Positions 1 to 9,696 of a DNA stretch of 64,000 nucleotides are shown here, piece by piece. The stretch lies in assembly GCF_907163125.1 (NCBI RefSeq), contig NZ_OU015319.1, positions 1,364,001 through 1,428,000 of the forward strand, written 5' to 3'. Source of the stretch: Cloacibacterium caeni. Its GTDB lineage: Bacteria; Bacteroidota; Bacteroidia; Flavobacteriales; Weeksellaceae. The position numbers and the translations under genes were made by a program. How positions within the stretch are numbered: position 1 is the first letter of the stretch; every line of letters begins with the position of its first letter. The notes beneath the pieces were generated by a model. That model was not told the origin of the DNA, searched no databases, and worked only from the letters and a program-made list of their open reading frames with translations.

Positions 1-693
1 GAAGAAAGAATAATTAATGTTTGGACACCTCCAAACTACAAGAATGATAAGGATTCATTAGCCGTGATGTATATGGCAGATGGTGGGATAAAAGAAGACT
101 TTCCTCACATTGCTAATACATTGGCCAAACTTATAAAAGAAAAGAAAATAAAACCTTTAATTCTAGTAGGAATTGAAAATACTGAAAGAAGAAGGGATTT
201 AACAGGTTTTACAGAAATTGAAAAAGACAAAGAAATCGCAGCAGTTGTTGGTGGTTCAGAAAAATTTAGAGCATTTATTAATGATGAACTTTTTCCTGAA
301 ATTAACAAACGATATAGAACTACAAATGAAAAAAGCATCATTGGAGAATCTGCATCAGGTTTATTTGTAATGGAAACCTTCTTTTTAACACCTCAAATGT
401 TTGACCATTATATTGCTTTTGATCCTTCATTATGGTGGAATAATCATTATTTAGTAAGAACAGCAAAAGAACATTTATCTAAATTTCCATCAAACGAAAA
501 ACGAGTTTGGTTTGCTGCTTCAAATGCAAAAGACATTTCGCCTTTCACAAAAGAATTAGCAAACATCTTAAAAAAAGAAAATAAAACTAATCTAAAATGG
601 AAATTTTCTGATGAACCAAAAGAAAAACATACTACTATTTTCAGAGCTACAAAAGAAAAAGCAATTATTTGGACATTAAATAAAACAGAGTAA
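1..693 (+). CDS. Alpha/beta-hydrolase esterase (esterase D/enterochelin-esterase-like), 5' truncated by window edge
   Basis: The reading frame is open from base 1 (E-E-R-I-I-N-V-W-T-P-P-N-Y before the first in-window Met at 64), so the true start lies outside the window. The WTPPNY block followed by VMYMADGG is the usual N-terminal pattern of the PF00756 esterase family. The nucleophile elbow reads IIGESASGLF, giving Ser in a GxSxS/G context, and the C-terminal part has the HTTIF segment where the family's catalytic His is expected. Members hydrolyse ester bonds of small or siderophore substrates; the substrate here cannot be told. No neighbour hints at iron uptake. Family call is firm, specificity unknown. 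Confidence 0.8.
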   Translation, partial: EERIINVWTPPNYKNDKDSLAVMYMADGGIKEDFPHIANTLAKLIKEKKIKPLILVGIENTERRRDLTGFTEIEKDKEIAAVVGGSEKFRAFINDELFPEINKRYRTTNEKSIIGESASGLFVMETFFLTPQMFDHYIAFDPSLWWNNHYLVRTAKEHLSKFPSNEKRVWFAASNAKDISPFTKELANILKKENKTNLKWKFSDEPKEKHTTIFRATKEKAIIWTLNKTE

Positions 694-1020
694 AAAGCTA
701 TAGAAGCAATATTAATAATTATTTCACAATCTTTTCTTTATTTTTTAAAAAGATGTAAAACTCCGAAGATTGAAACTTCGGAGTTTTTTACACTGTAGCT
801 TTGACAAGCTCAGCCACCGAGGAAAAAATTACGGTTTTCCTTTATTTTATTTTCTGCTTTTTGTTTATATTTGTTAGGAACTAATAAACTGAAATTCAAA
901 ACACGAACTAAACAAAATCTTACCATTATTTACCAACCTATAAATTATTGAAATGAAGCGTTTTGTAATTTGATTTCGTTTATTTGAGTATTAGCTAGTG
1001 TTAAAAAAAAATGTTCAAAA
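694..1020. other. Intergenic region with terminator and a probable promoter
   Basis: Apart from the terminator, the only recognisable signal is TATATTTG at 866-873, which fits the Bacteroidota -7 box TAnnTTTG; it lies about 150 bp before the next gene. No -33 TTTG at proper spacing was seen. I see no gene here. Confidence 0.45.
757..790 (+). terminator. Rho-independent terminator after the esterase
   Basis: A 10-bp stem AACTCCGAAG / CTTCGGAGTT with a 7-nt loop is followed by a run of T. It lies about 65 bp behind the esterase stop. Confidence 0.85.
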
Positions 1021-1851
1021 ATGAAGAAAATTTCAAGTTTACTAACATTATTGATTTTTACTCTAAATTTTTCACAATTAATTTCGGGAAAAATATTAAA
1101 AGAAGACAGAAATCCAATTCAAAGTGCAAGAGTTGGAATTGAAAACACTAGAATTGGTGATTTGACAGATCAAAATGGGAATTTTAAAATTGACTTTTCA
1201 GGTATTGACAAAAATGCCAAGCTAAAGGTTTATGTTAGTGAATTTATACCATATGAAATCAAAGTAAATGAGTTTATAAAATCAAACGGAGAAATTATTT
1301 TGAAAGAAAAAATAATAAACATTGAACCCGTAAACATTAACCCAAAGAAATATAAATATAAAAATTTTGGAACTTCAAATGCCAAAACCAATTATTGTGG
1401 TTATAATTCAGAAAAAAAAGATAGATTATTTAATGAATATGCAATAAAGGTAGAAAACAAAAAACACTTAAAAATAAAGTCAATCAATCTAAGTATAGTA
1501 AATTTTGACGTTAAGGATTCTGCAACTTTAATATTTGATATCCAAAATGCGTCAAATGGATTTCCTGACGACAAAAAATCCTTGACAAATGAAACATTAA
1601 AACTAACAATAAGTAAAAACGATATTATAAATAACAAAGTTTCATTTGATGTAAATGAAAAAAATATTTGGACAAATGAAGATTTCTTTGTACTTGTGCG
1701 AGTTGATGAAAGTTTAAATGGTAAACTCTACTTTGGCGGTAATATATTTGCTTTCTCAAAAGATACTTACTATCGTACTTATTTTGGAGAATGGAAAAAA
1801 TTTTCCACAGGTGAACCTTCAATAAATGTTGATGTTCAAATAGAAAAATAA
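1021..1851 (+). CDS. Secreted protein with carboxypeptidase-regulatory-like (CarboxypepD_reg-like) domain
   Basis: Residues 1-20 form a Sec signal peptide (MKKISSLLTLLIFTLNFSQL). Residues ~20-100 have the beta-sandwich pattern ISGKILKEDRNPIQSARVGIENT...GDLTDQNGNFKIDF, characteristic of CarboxypepD_reg-like domains (PF13715), which are common at the N-terminus of Bacteroidota envelope proteins including TonB-dependent receptors. The remaining ~170 residues match nothing I recognise and no beta-barrel follows, so it is a stand-alone envelope protein. Ends in a terminator shared with the convergent gene. Exact role unknown. Confidence 0.65.
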   Translation: MKKISSLLTLLIFTLNFSQLISGKILKEDRNPIQSARVGIENTRIGDLTDQNGNFKIDFSGIDKNAKLKVYVSEFIPYEIKVNEFIKSNGEIILKEKIINIEPVNINPKKYKYKNFGTSNAKTNYCGYNSEKKDRLFNEYAIKVENKKHLKIKSINLSIVNFDVKDSATLIFDIQNASNGFPDDKKSLTNETLKLTISKNDIINNKVSFDVNEKNIWTNEDFFVLVRVDESLNGKLYFGGNIFAFSKDTYYRTYFGEWKKFSTGEPSINVDVQIEK

Positions 1852-1854
1852 GCA

Positions 1855-1888
1855 AAAAGGCTTACTGAAATTCAGTAAGCCTTTTTTG
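1855..1888. terminator. Bidirectional terminator
   Basis: Near-perfect 13-bp stem, AAGGCTTACTGAA / TTCAGTAAGCCTT, with T-rich sequence on the right and A-rich on the left. It can end both the 1021-1851 gene and the convergent 1911-3119 gene. Confidence 0.85.
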
Positions 1889-1910
1889 GATTTATAAAAA
1901 AGTAAGGGGT

Positions 1911-3119
1911 TTAATTGTTTTTTTCCTTTAAGGTGTTGAAGATGATTAGAATAGAGATTAAAATGAGTACAGAGATTCCGAATAAAAATTCATTGGCAAA
2001 AGGAATCGCTACATATTTTATCGAGAAAATGCCCATTAATCCCAATAAAAATTCATTCAGAAAAACGCTTAACAGAAAATATTTTAATCCAGTATTTAAT
2101 CTTGGGCTTGTTTTAAAATTTTGAATCACTTGACTCAACAAAAAAGTTGCAACACACATCAGTAAAATCAAGTGTAAATACGCAATCACCACGTTTCTAA
2201 AACCGAACGCAAATTGAGAAACCGCAGGAATAACAGAACCCAATTGCAATAAAATTTTCACTACAAAAGCAAAGCCTACATAGATGAAAACAAATCTTTG
2301 CAAAGGATTGGTCGTGGTTTTTATCTTTGGCCATTGATTTTTTATCCATTTAAAAAAGAGAAAAACTCCGTAAGTTTGAACAAGCGTTGCCAAAACAATG
2401 ACTAGATAAATCCAAACAGGAAGTTTCAACCATAAAACCGATAAACCGAAGCCTATGAAACATCCTATGAACAACAACCAAAATATCATTTTGCTTTCTG
2501 TTGAACTGATTAGAATTCCTTTTTCTTTCAGGTGATAAAAGAGCAATCCTAGACATGAAAAAATAAAAAATCCGTTGTACTGAAAATGCAGATAAAAATA
2601 GGTAGACGCTAAATATAATTCCTGTACCACGTTTTTACTCGCCATCATATAACTCAATGTAAAAACGCCTAATGATGACAATACGGCAAAGAAAAAAGCT
2701 GCTAAAAACCAAATTTTGGAAGTTTCCTGAAGGTTTTTAAGGTCTTTTATTAAGAAAAAATAGTATACAAAACTATTCAGCAAAGCGATGGTGGAAAAAA
2801 TGATGGACAACCAATAATATCCTGCATAGAGAAAACTCAACAGCATTCCGTAAGAAGCGAAAAAATTAACCCCAATCAATATTTGGTATTTTTTCATCTG
2901 AATTACTTCTACCGTTTTGCTTAGATATTGTGCTACTAAAATGTAAATGCACGAAGTGATGAAGCCATAAAAAGCAAAATGAGAATGGGCTTCTTGCAGA
3001 TGTTTTTGTTCTACAAAAGGCAAAGAAAAGGCAATTTTATAGCGCATCAATACGCCTAAAATCGCAACGATTACAAAACTGAAAACAGAAAACTTAAGTA
3101 AGAATGCTTGATTTTTCAT
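1911..3119 (-). CDS. Polytopic membrane protein, possibly heme-copper-oxidase subunit I-like
   Basis: 402 residues with about 11-12 hydrophobic segments. Conserved-looking histidines lie in the membrane: EAHSHFAFYGF near residue 45 and YFYLHFQYNGFF near residue 180. A His-rich helix of this kind resembles helix II of cytochrome-oxidase subunit I relatives found in Bacteroidota, but the full set of heme and copper ligands is not apparent, so catalysis is not claimed. It is followed upstream (53 bp away, same strand) by a Crp/Fnr regulator, a pairing that would fit control by oxygen or nitrogen oxides. The function is inference; the membrane topology is directly visible. Confidence 0.5.
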   Translation of the reverse strand: MKNQAFLLKFSVFSFVIVAILGVLMRYKIAFSLPFVEQKHLQEAHSHFAFYGFITSCIYILVAQYLSKTVEVIQMKKYQILIGVNFFASYGMLLSFLYAGYYWLSIIFSTIALLNSFVYYFFLIKDLKNLQETSKIWFLAAFFFAVLSSLGVFTLSYMMASKNVVQELYLASTYFYLHFQYNGFFIFSCLGLLFYHLKEKGILISSTESKMIFWLLFIGCFIGFGLSVLWLKLPVWIYLVIVLATLVQTYGVFLFFKWIKNQWPKIKTTTNPLQRFVFIYVGFAFVVKILLQLGSVIPAVSQFAFGFRNVVIAYLHLILLMCVATFLLSQVIQNFKTSPRLNTGLKYFLLSVFLNEFLLGLMGIFSIKYVAIPFANEFLFGISVLILISILIIFNTLKEKNN

Positions 3120-3172
3120 GCCCTAAAATTAGAGAAATTAAAACGCTAATTCTATGATTGTAATCACAGCGA

Positions 3173-3775
3173 CTAGAAATAAATTTTACCATTTCTGATT
3201 TCTAATTTGCCATCTCTTTCCATTTTTTTTACGGTTCTGATGATGGTTTCGGTTCTGAGACCCGTCATATTCGAAAGTTCTTTTCGGGTGATGTCAATCA
3301 GGATTTTTTCTTCGCCACAGCTTTTTTGCTTTTTATAATCGCAGAGTTGGCTGAAAATTCTGTTCTCAGGATTTAGAAACACAATATTTTTAATAGAATT
3401 GCTTTTGTTGATGGATTTTTCGGCAATAGACTTGGTAAATTCTATGAGTAAATCTGGTTTTTGTTTGAGATAATTGAGGAAATTATCTTTGTTAATTTTG
3501 TAAACTTCTGCACATTCTGAAGTCACCACTACATTTCCCGGAAAAGGCCTCCCTAACAGAACCGCTGGTTCCCCGAAAAAACTTTGGTCAAATACTTTGT
3601 GTTGCAAAAATTCTTTTCCTTCTTCGGTAAAGTGAAAGACAGAAAGTTCTCCTTTTACCAAATAGTAAAAACATTGCGAATAATTTCCTTCGCTTTGGAT
3701 AAGCTCATCTTTTTTGTATTTTTTTAACTCAGCATTTGTGTTAAAACTAAATTCTTGATCTATAATAAAACTCAT
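3173..3775 (-). CDS. Crp/Fnr family transcriptional regulator
   Basis: N-terminal cyclic-nucleotide-binding-like beta-roll (residues ~20-115; KKDELIQSEG, FYYLVKGELSVF, FFGEPAVLLGRPFPGNVVV) and a C-terminal winged helix (residues ~125-200; ITRKELSNMTGLRTETIIRT is the recognition helix region). No N-terminal cysteine cluster, so an Fe-S Fnr-type sensor is unlikely. The promoter TTTG-N19-TATTTTTG ends only two bases before the ATG, implying a leaderless or nearly leaderless mRNA. It probably regulates the adjacent membrane protein gene. Confidence 0.88.
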   Translation of the reverse strand: MSFIIDQEFSFNTNAELKKYKKDELIQSEGNYSQCFYYLVKGELSVFHFTEEGKEFLQHKVFDQSFFGEPAVLLGRPFPGNVVVTSECAEVYKINKDNFLNYLKQKPDLLIEFTKSIAEKSINKSNSIKNIVFLNPENRIFSQLCDYKKQKSCGEEKILIDITRKELSNMTGLRTETIIRTVKKMERDGKLEIRNGKIYF

Positions 3776-3777
3776 CG

Positions 3778-3808
3778 CAAAAATATTTTACCTTTTGCAA
3801 TTTACAAA
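3778..3808 (-). promoter_or_regulatory. Bacteroidota-type promoter of the Crp/Fnr gene
   Basis: On the minus strand a -33 TTTG (3805-3808) is separated by 19 bp from a -7 box TATTTTTG (3778-3785). Both match the sigma-ABfr consensus TTTG/TAnnTTTG. The start codon at 3775 lies inside the expected transcription start zone. Confidence 0.65.
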
Positions 3809-3865
3809 ATTTTAAATGACTTTACTAAAGAATTCAAAAAAGACTAAACCCTCTCATTTTCAGCA

Positions 3866-3904
3866 TAAAAAAGCGCTCAACATAGCATTGAACGCCTTTT
3901 TAAC
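3866..3904 (-). terminator. Terminator of the efflux operon
   Basis: Stem GGCGTTCAA / TTGAGCGCT (one bulge/mismatch) followed on the minus strand by TTTTTT; 20-60 bp behind the outer-membrane channel gene. Confidence 0.65.
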
Positions 3905-3924
3905 AAAAATTTCAAAACAATTTC

Positions 3925-5331
3925 TTATCTCCAACCGCCACCTAAAGCGCGGTATAATTCTACTCCTGCTTGTAATTTGGTATATTGAGCATTGGCAATG
4001 TTAATTTCGGCATTCAATTTATTCACGTTGGCATTCAGCACTTCTAAATAATTCGCCATTCCATAATTCACCAATTCCTGAGAAAACTCTACCGATTTAT
4101 CATACGCTGATAATTCTTTTTTCTTAAAAGCGATGAATTGGTCTTGCGCATTGTACATTTTTAACGCATCTGAAACTTCATTTCCCGCATTCAGAATCGT
4201 TTTTCTAAAATTCAGATAAGCTCTTTCTTGATTCGCAAGACTTACCTCGTAATTGGTTCTGATTTGTCTTTTGTTCAAAATCGGCTGAGCCAAACCTACC
4301 AAAACATTGGCAAAAACAGAATTTCCACTGAATAATTTGTCAATATCTACCGATTGTACTCCTGTACTTCCTGTGATTCTAAGACTAGGATAAAACTGTG
4401 CTTTCGCAGCATTGGTGAGTTCAAAAGCATTGATGAGGTTAAATTCTGCCTGTTTCACATCAGGACGATTCGCCAAAAGCGCACTAGGATAACCTAAATC
4501 CGTATTGAGCGCAAAATTCTGTGTACTGAGTGATGTTCTTTCGATTTCGTGAGAAGGTTCTCCCATTAACAAAGAAATGGTATTTTCTAACATCTGAATT
4601 TGAACGTCTAAAGTCACTAAAGAAGCTTCGGCGTTATACACCAATGCTTCGCTTTGTTGAACCGCTACTTCCGAAACAATTCCTGCTTCTTTTAAAGCTT
4701 TGGTGGTTTCTAAATTCTTTTTGCGAATTTCTATGGTATTGCTGAAAATTTTCTTCTGTTCATCAAAAGCTAAGAGTTGATAATACGCTGTCGCAATAGA
4801 AGCCACCAAATTGCTTTTTACATTTTGATGCGCTGCAACAGAACTCAGATATGCTGCATATTGCGCTTTTTCTTGCCCTTTTAGTTTTCCCCAAAGGTCG
4901 AGTTCCCAACCAAGATTTGCAGTAATATCAAATTGATTGATGTATCTTCTTTCTCCTACAATTTGTCCGAACTGAGTGTTCAGCGACGAGGTATTAAAAG
5001 AATAATCAGGTCCCACAGAAATGGTAGGTTGATACGCTGCTTTTGACTGTTTCAGATAGGCTTCTGCACTCGCAATATTTTGCAAAGCGATTCTGATGTC
5101 TAAATTATTTTCTAAAGCTTTGGCAATGTTTTTTTGCAAAACAGCATCGGTAAAAATTTCTTTCCAAGAGAGATTTGCCATGCTTAAACTGTCTTTTGGC
5201 AAGGCATCTGTTCTGAAAAGCTTTTCGTCTACCACATCGTTAGCTCTTTGTTAATTCTGTCTGGTGTGACAAGAAACCACCAAAAAACTTACGAAAAATA
5301 TAAGAATGATTTTATTGATTGTTACTTTCAT
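3925..5331 (-). pseudogene. RND efflux outer-membrane lipoprotein (NodT/OprM type) with in-frame TAA after the signal peptide
   Basis: From ATG 5331 the frame encodes a clear lipoprotein signal peptide (MKVTINKIILIFFVSFLVVSC, lipobox LVVSC, Cys 21) and then TAA at 5251-5253 (codon 27). The same frame continues without further stops to 3925 as a complete TolC-like channel (two OEP domains, coiled-coil helices; LQNIASAEAYLKQSKAAYQP, ATAYYQLLAFDEQ, LGYPSALLANRPDVKQAE). ATG 5331 lies 16 bp behind the permease gene, as expected in the operon. The only downstream restart is GTG 5235, which would make a channel without an export signal. Either a nonsense mutation (CAA, GAA or AAA to TAA) has inactivated the gene, or there is readthrough or a sequence error. 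Confidence 0.75.
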
Positions 5332-5347
5332 AAACTTAGTTTTTAAA

Positions 5348-8300
5348 TTATTCAGACAGATTAATTTCTAGTTTTTTAGGCGGCGTGATTTTTTCCTGTA
5401 AATATTGGAAAATCACGAATAATACAGGAATTACCACCAATCCTAAAAATGTACCTATCAATAAACCTACAGCTGCACCTGTTGCAATCGAACGGTTTCC
5501 TACCGCTCCAATTCCTGTTGCGAAAATCAGAGGCAATAAACCAAAAATAAACGCAAAAGAAGTCATTAAAATCGGTCTTAATCTAGCTTTAGCTGCATTG
5601 ATAGCAGACATGACTAAGGTTTCACCGTGATGACGTCTTTGCACTGCAAATTCTACAATTAGAATGGCATTTTTCGCCAATAAACCTACCAACATGATTA
5701 AGGCAATCTGGAAGTAAATATTGTTTTCTAAGCCTGCTAATTTTTGACCTAAAAACGCTCCCATTACTCCTAATGGAAGGGAAATAATCACAATTAGCGG
5801 TAAGATATAACTTTCATATTGCGCTGCTAAAATGAAATATACAAATACCAAACTCAAGAGGAATATCAACAGTGTTTGAGAGCCAGAAGCTAATTCTTCT
5901 CTTGACAAACCTGTAAATTCTACTTCATAGTTTTGGTTGAGTGCACCATCTGCTACTTCCTGTACTGCTCTAATTGCGTCTCCGGTACTGTAACCCGGTG
6001 CATTAGACCCAGTAATTTTCACGGAAGTGAATAAGTTGTAACGGCTTACTGATTGTGGACCATAGGTTTTTTCTAAGGTTACAAACTGAGAAATTGGTGC
6101 CATTACTCCAGATTTGGTTTTTACGTATAAGGCATTTAAACTTTCAGGAGATTTTCTCGCATCTGGTAAGGCTTGCACCATCACTCTAAACTGTTTTCCA
6201 TATTTGGTAAAATCTGCTGCATAAATTCCACCGATATAGCCTTGCATGGTATTTAAAATATCGGTTACCGAAACGCCAGATTGCTCTGCAACGGGAACAT
6301 TAATCGACATTTGATATTGAGGATACTTGGTATTAAAAGAAGTCTGCGCAAATTCTATTTCAGGTCTTTCTATTAATTTTCCGATGAATTCTTGCGTTAC
6401 TTTGTCTAAATCCGCATAATCACCACCCGATTTATCCAGTAAAACCGCTTCAAAACCAGCACTGCTTCCAAAACCTGGAACAGAAGGCGGTTGGAAAAAC
6501 ACTACTTTCGCATCTGGAACGGTAGCTGCCATTCCGAAGAGTTTTTTGGTGATGTTTTCTATTTTTTCGTCGTCACTGGTTCTTTCTTCAAAAGGTTTTA
6601 GTCTGATGAACGCCAAACCATTATTACTACCGTTTCCTGATAAGAAACCTCTTCCTGTAGAAATGGTTACGTTTTTCACTCCCGGAATTTGTAAGGCTTT
6701 TTGTTGAATTGCCTTCAAAGCGTTATACGTTCTTTCCATGGAAGCTCCTGCAGGAAGTTGAACATCTGTAAAGATGATTCCACGGTCTTCATTCGGAACG
6801 AAACCTTTTTTCATGGAAGCATTTGCCCACCATAAAATTCCCATGGTAATGGCAAAAATAATAACGGTTACTTTCTTGTGTCTGATGAGATATACAAAAG
6901 CTCTTCCATAACGGTCTGTAGATGCTTTGAAGCCTGCATTAAATCTGTGGAAGAATTTTCCCATGGTGGTTTTTTCTTCGTATTCTTTATCGTGATGTTG
7001 AGGTTTCAAAAATAAAGAACACAACACTGGACTCAATGTTAATGCATTGATTGCTGAGATTAAAATCGCCACGATTAAGGTAATCCCGAACTGTTTATAG
7101 AACACACCTGTAGGTCCTTCAATAAAAGTTACGGGAATGAAAACGGCAGCCATTACCAAAGTAATCGAGATAATTGCTCCTGTAATTTCGTGCATGGCTT
7201 CTATGGTTGCTTTTTTGGCATCGCTGATGCCGTGTTCCATTTTGGCGTGTACTGCTTCTACTACTACGATGGCGTCATCTACCACAATACCAATCGCTAA
7301 AACTAAGGCAAAAAGCGTCAATAAATTCAAGGAATATCCCAGAAGATTCAAAAAGAAAAACGCTCCAATAATCGATACGGGAACTGCAATTGCCGGAATC
7401 AATGTAGAACGGAAATCTTGCAAGAAAATAAATACTACGATGAATACCAAGATAAACGCTTCAATTAAGGTATGGACTACTTTTTCGATAGAGGCATCCA
7501 GAAATTCATTGGTGTCAAAATTCACCGTATAATGAATCCCTTCTGGGAAGTCGCTTTCGGCTGTTTTTAGGTAAGCTTTGATGTCATTGATGATATCTTG
7601 TGCATTAGAACCCGGCGTTTGGAAAATCCCCATACTGATGGCTGGAGAATTTCCGTTTTCCCCTCTTCCTGTATAAGATTGCGCTGCCAATTCTACTTTG
7701 GCCACATCTTTCAGCATGAGGTTTTGTCCGTTTCCTAAAGACTTAATGATGATATTATCATACTGTTCTTTGCTGTTGTATTTCCCAACGTATTTGATGA
7801 TGTATTCAAAAGAACTTCCACTGTTTTGACCGATAGAACCTGCTGCCGCTTCTCTACTCTGTTCGTTTATCGCTGCGGTAACATCTGTAGGATTCAGTCC
7901 ATAAGCAGCTAGTTTATTGGGGTCTAGCCAAATTCTCATGGAATAATTTTTTCCACCCATTACGTTGGCATCTCCTACTCCATTAATCCTTTTGATGTTT
8001 GGAATAACATTGATATTCAAATAATTTTGAAGATAAACATCATCTATTTTTTTATTTTCTGAGTAAAAAGAGAGGTACATCAGCGCACTGGTTTGTTGTT
8101 TTTGTGTTACCACTCCAGAACGCGTTACTTCACTTGGTAAAAGCGGTGTAGCTCTGGCTACTCTATTCTGCACGTTTACCGCAGCAATATCTGGGTTTAC
8201 TCCTTGTTTAAAAAATATCTGAATGTTCGCCGAACCATCATTTCCCGCAGAAGAAGTGATATAGCTCATTCCTTCTACCCCGTTGATTTGTTCTTCTAAC

Positions 8301-8491
8301 GGCACTACTACACTTTTCATCACCGTTTCTGCATTGGCTCCTGTATAATTTGCCGATACGCTTACTGTAGGCGGTGCGATATCTGGATATTGAGTTACGG
8401 GTAAAGCCATCAATCCCAGCACCCCTAAAATAACGATGAGAATAGAAATTACGGTTGATAAAACCGGTCTGTTGATGAAATTCTTTATCAT
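5348..8491 (-). CDS. RND efflux pump inner-membrane transporter, AcrB/MexB (HAE1) family
   Basis: 1047 residues, the normal length of HAE1 pumps. N-terminal helix MIKNFINRPVLSTVISILIV, repeated porter domains, proton-relay segment ALVLAIGIVVDDAIVVVEAV (paired Asp around residues 400-410) and the second membrane block with GLLAKNAILIVEFA carrying the relay Lys. It drives drug or toxic-compound export with proton motive force in complex with the adaptor and the outer-membrane channel. Its ATG overlaps the stop of the adaptor gene by one base, so the two are translationally coupled. Substrate not predictable from sequence. Confidence 0.95.
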   Translation of the reverse strand: MIKNFINRPVLSTVISILIVILGVLGLMALPVTQYPDIAPPTVSVSANYTGANAETVMKSVVVPLEEQINGVEGMSYITSSAGNDGSANIQIFFKQGVNPDIAAVNVQNRVARATPLLPSEVTRSGVVTQKQQTSALMYLSFYSENKKIDDVYLQNYLNINVIPNIKRINGVGDANVMGGKNYSMRIWLDPNKLAAYGLNPTDVTAAINEQSREAAAGSIGQNSGSSFEYIIKYVGKYNSKEQYDNIIIKSLGNGQNLMLKDVAKVELAAQSYTGRGENGNSPAISMGIFQTPGSNAQDIINDIKAYLKTAESDFPEGIHYTVNFDTNEFLDASIEKVVHTLIEAFILVFIVVFIFLQDFRSTLIPAIAVPVSIIGAFFFLNLLGYSLNLLTLFALVLAIGIVVDDAIVVVEAVHAKMEHGISDAKKATIEAMHEITGAIISITLVMAAVFIPVTFIEGPTGVFYKQFGITLIVAILISAINALTLSPVLCSLFLKPQHHDKEYEEKTTMGKFFHRFNAGFKASTDRYGRAFVYLIRHKKVTVIIFAITMGILWWANASMKKGFVPNEDRGIIFTDVQLPAGASMERTYNALKAIQQKALQIPGVKNVTISTGRGFLSGNGSNNGLAFIRLKPFEERTSDDEKIENITKKLFGMAATVPDAKVVFFQPPSVPGFGSSAGFEAVLLDKSGGDYADLDKVTQEFIGKLIERPEIEFAQTSFNTKYPQYQMSINVPVAEQSGVSVTDILNTMQGYIGGIYAADFTKYGKQFRVMVQALPDARKSPESLNALYVKTKSGVMAPISQFVTLEKTYGPQSVSRYNLFTSVKITGSNAPGYSTGDAIRAVQEVADGALNQNYEVEFTGLSREELASGSQTLLIFLLSLVFVYFILAAQYESYILPLIVIISLPLGVMGAFLGQKLAGLENNIYFQIALIMLVGLLAKNAILIVEFAVQRRHHGETLVMSAINAAKARLRPILMTSFAFIFGLLPLIFATGIGAVGNRSIATGAAVGLLIGTFLGLVVIPVLFVIFQYLQEKITPPKKLEINLSE

Positions 8492-9693
8492 TAGAAAAGC
8501 GTTTTTATAGATTGTACAATGCTATCAAATTTTGCAGGTTTTGGAATAATTGCCGTTCCTGGTTTTAGTCCGCCAATTCCTGCAGCTACTACTTTGTCAC
8601 CTTTGTTTACACCAGATTTAATGATGACCATGTTATTAATTCTGTCTTGCACTTCAATCACTGTATTTTTAGCGGTATCTTTTTCTACTTTGAATAGGTA
8701 TACCATACCTTGTTGCTCATAGGTAGCACTTTCTGGAACCACTAAAGTATTGTCATAGAATTTAGGAAATCTGATGGCTCCACTATTTCCGTTGGTCAAC
8801 AATTTAGAAGGATTAGGAAACCCTACTCTGAACTGAATGGTTCCTGTAGCTGGGTCAATCTGACCTGTTACCACTTCTATTCTTCCTTTTTCTGGATACA
8901 GACTTCCGTTAGCTAATTCCAGTTCTACGTTGGGTAGATTTTTGATTTTCTCAGGAACAGTAGCTCCGTAAGATTTTTCTAAGAAATCTAAATATTCTTT
9001 TTCATTCATTGAGAAATATGCATATACAGAACGGGTATCTGAAATGGTAGTCAATGGTGTAGCATCCGAAGGGCCAACTAAACTTCCAACTTTCAATGGC
9101 AGTTTTCCTACAATTCCTGAAATAGGTGCTCTGATGATGGAATAATTGATATTCGCCTGTACTGATTTATAATTGGCAGATGCTTGTTGCTGTGATGCGA
9201 TTGCTTGTGACAATTGTGCTTGTGCTCTTGCTAAATTTGCTAAAGCCGTCTGCAATTGTACGTTGCTGATGATATTTTTTTCAACGAGAGGTTTTAATTT
9301 ATTTACTTCTACTTGCGCTGCATTTACAGCTGCTCTCGCCGCAGAAACATTGGCTTGTGCCGCAGTAATTCCAGATTTTGCAGCATCTGCATTTTCACTT
9401 AGCATGTTGGTTTCTAGTCTAAAGAGCGGTTGACCAGCGGTTACATATTGGCCTTCATCTACTAAAACCTGAGTAATATATCCTTGAATTTTTGCACGAA
9501 CATCATTATTTACTACTCCTTTTATTGCAGCAGGATAGACATCATATCCTGTTACGTTTCTGGTTTCTACACTGATTACGGGATAAGGTTTTGGTCCGTC
9601 TTTTTTCTCTTCTTGTTTTTTACAAGAAATGACTGACAGTAGTGATAAGATGAGGAGCAAAAAAATATTTTTCATATGATTCAATTTTTTCAT
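8491..9693 (-). CDS. RND efflux periplasmic adaptor (membrane-fusion protein), lipoprotein
   Basis: Lipoprotein signal ending SLLSVISCKK (Cys ~24 from ATG 9693). Then lipoyl half-motifs (VRAKIQGYITQVLVDEGQYV and YSIIRAPISGIVGKLPLKVG) around an alpha-helical hairpin rich in Ala/Gln (residues ~85-165), beta-barrel and membrane-proximal domains: standard AcrA architecture. A second Met 6 codons in (9675) could also be the start. It is 3 bp behind the regulator gene and overlaps the permease gene by one base. Confidence 0.93.
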   Translation of the reverse strand: MKKLNHMKNIFLLLILSLLSVISCKKQEEKKDGPKPYPVISVETRNVTGYDVYPAAIKGVVNNDVRAKIQGYITQVLVDEGQYVTAGQPLFRLETNMLSENADAAKSGITAAQANVSAARAAVNAAQVEVNKLKPLVEKNIISNVQLQTALANLARAQAQLSQAIASQQQASANYKSVQANINYSIIRAPISGIVGKLPLKVGSLVGPSDATPLTTISDTRSVYAYFSMNEKEYLDFLEKSYGATVPEKIKNLPNVELELANGSLYPEKGRIEVVTGQIDPATGTIQFRVGFPNPSKLLTNGNSGAIRFPKFYDNTLVVPESATYEQQGMVYLFKVEKDTAKNTVIEVQDRINNMVIIKSGVNKGDKVVAAGIGGLKPGTAIIPKPAKFDSIVQSIKTLF

Positions 9694-9696
9694 GAT

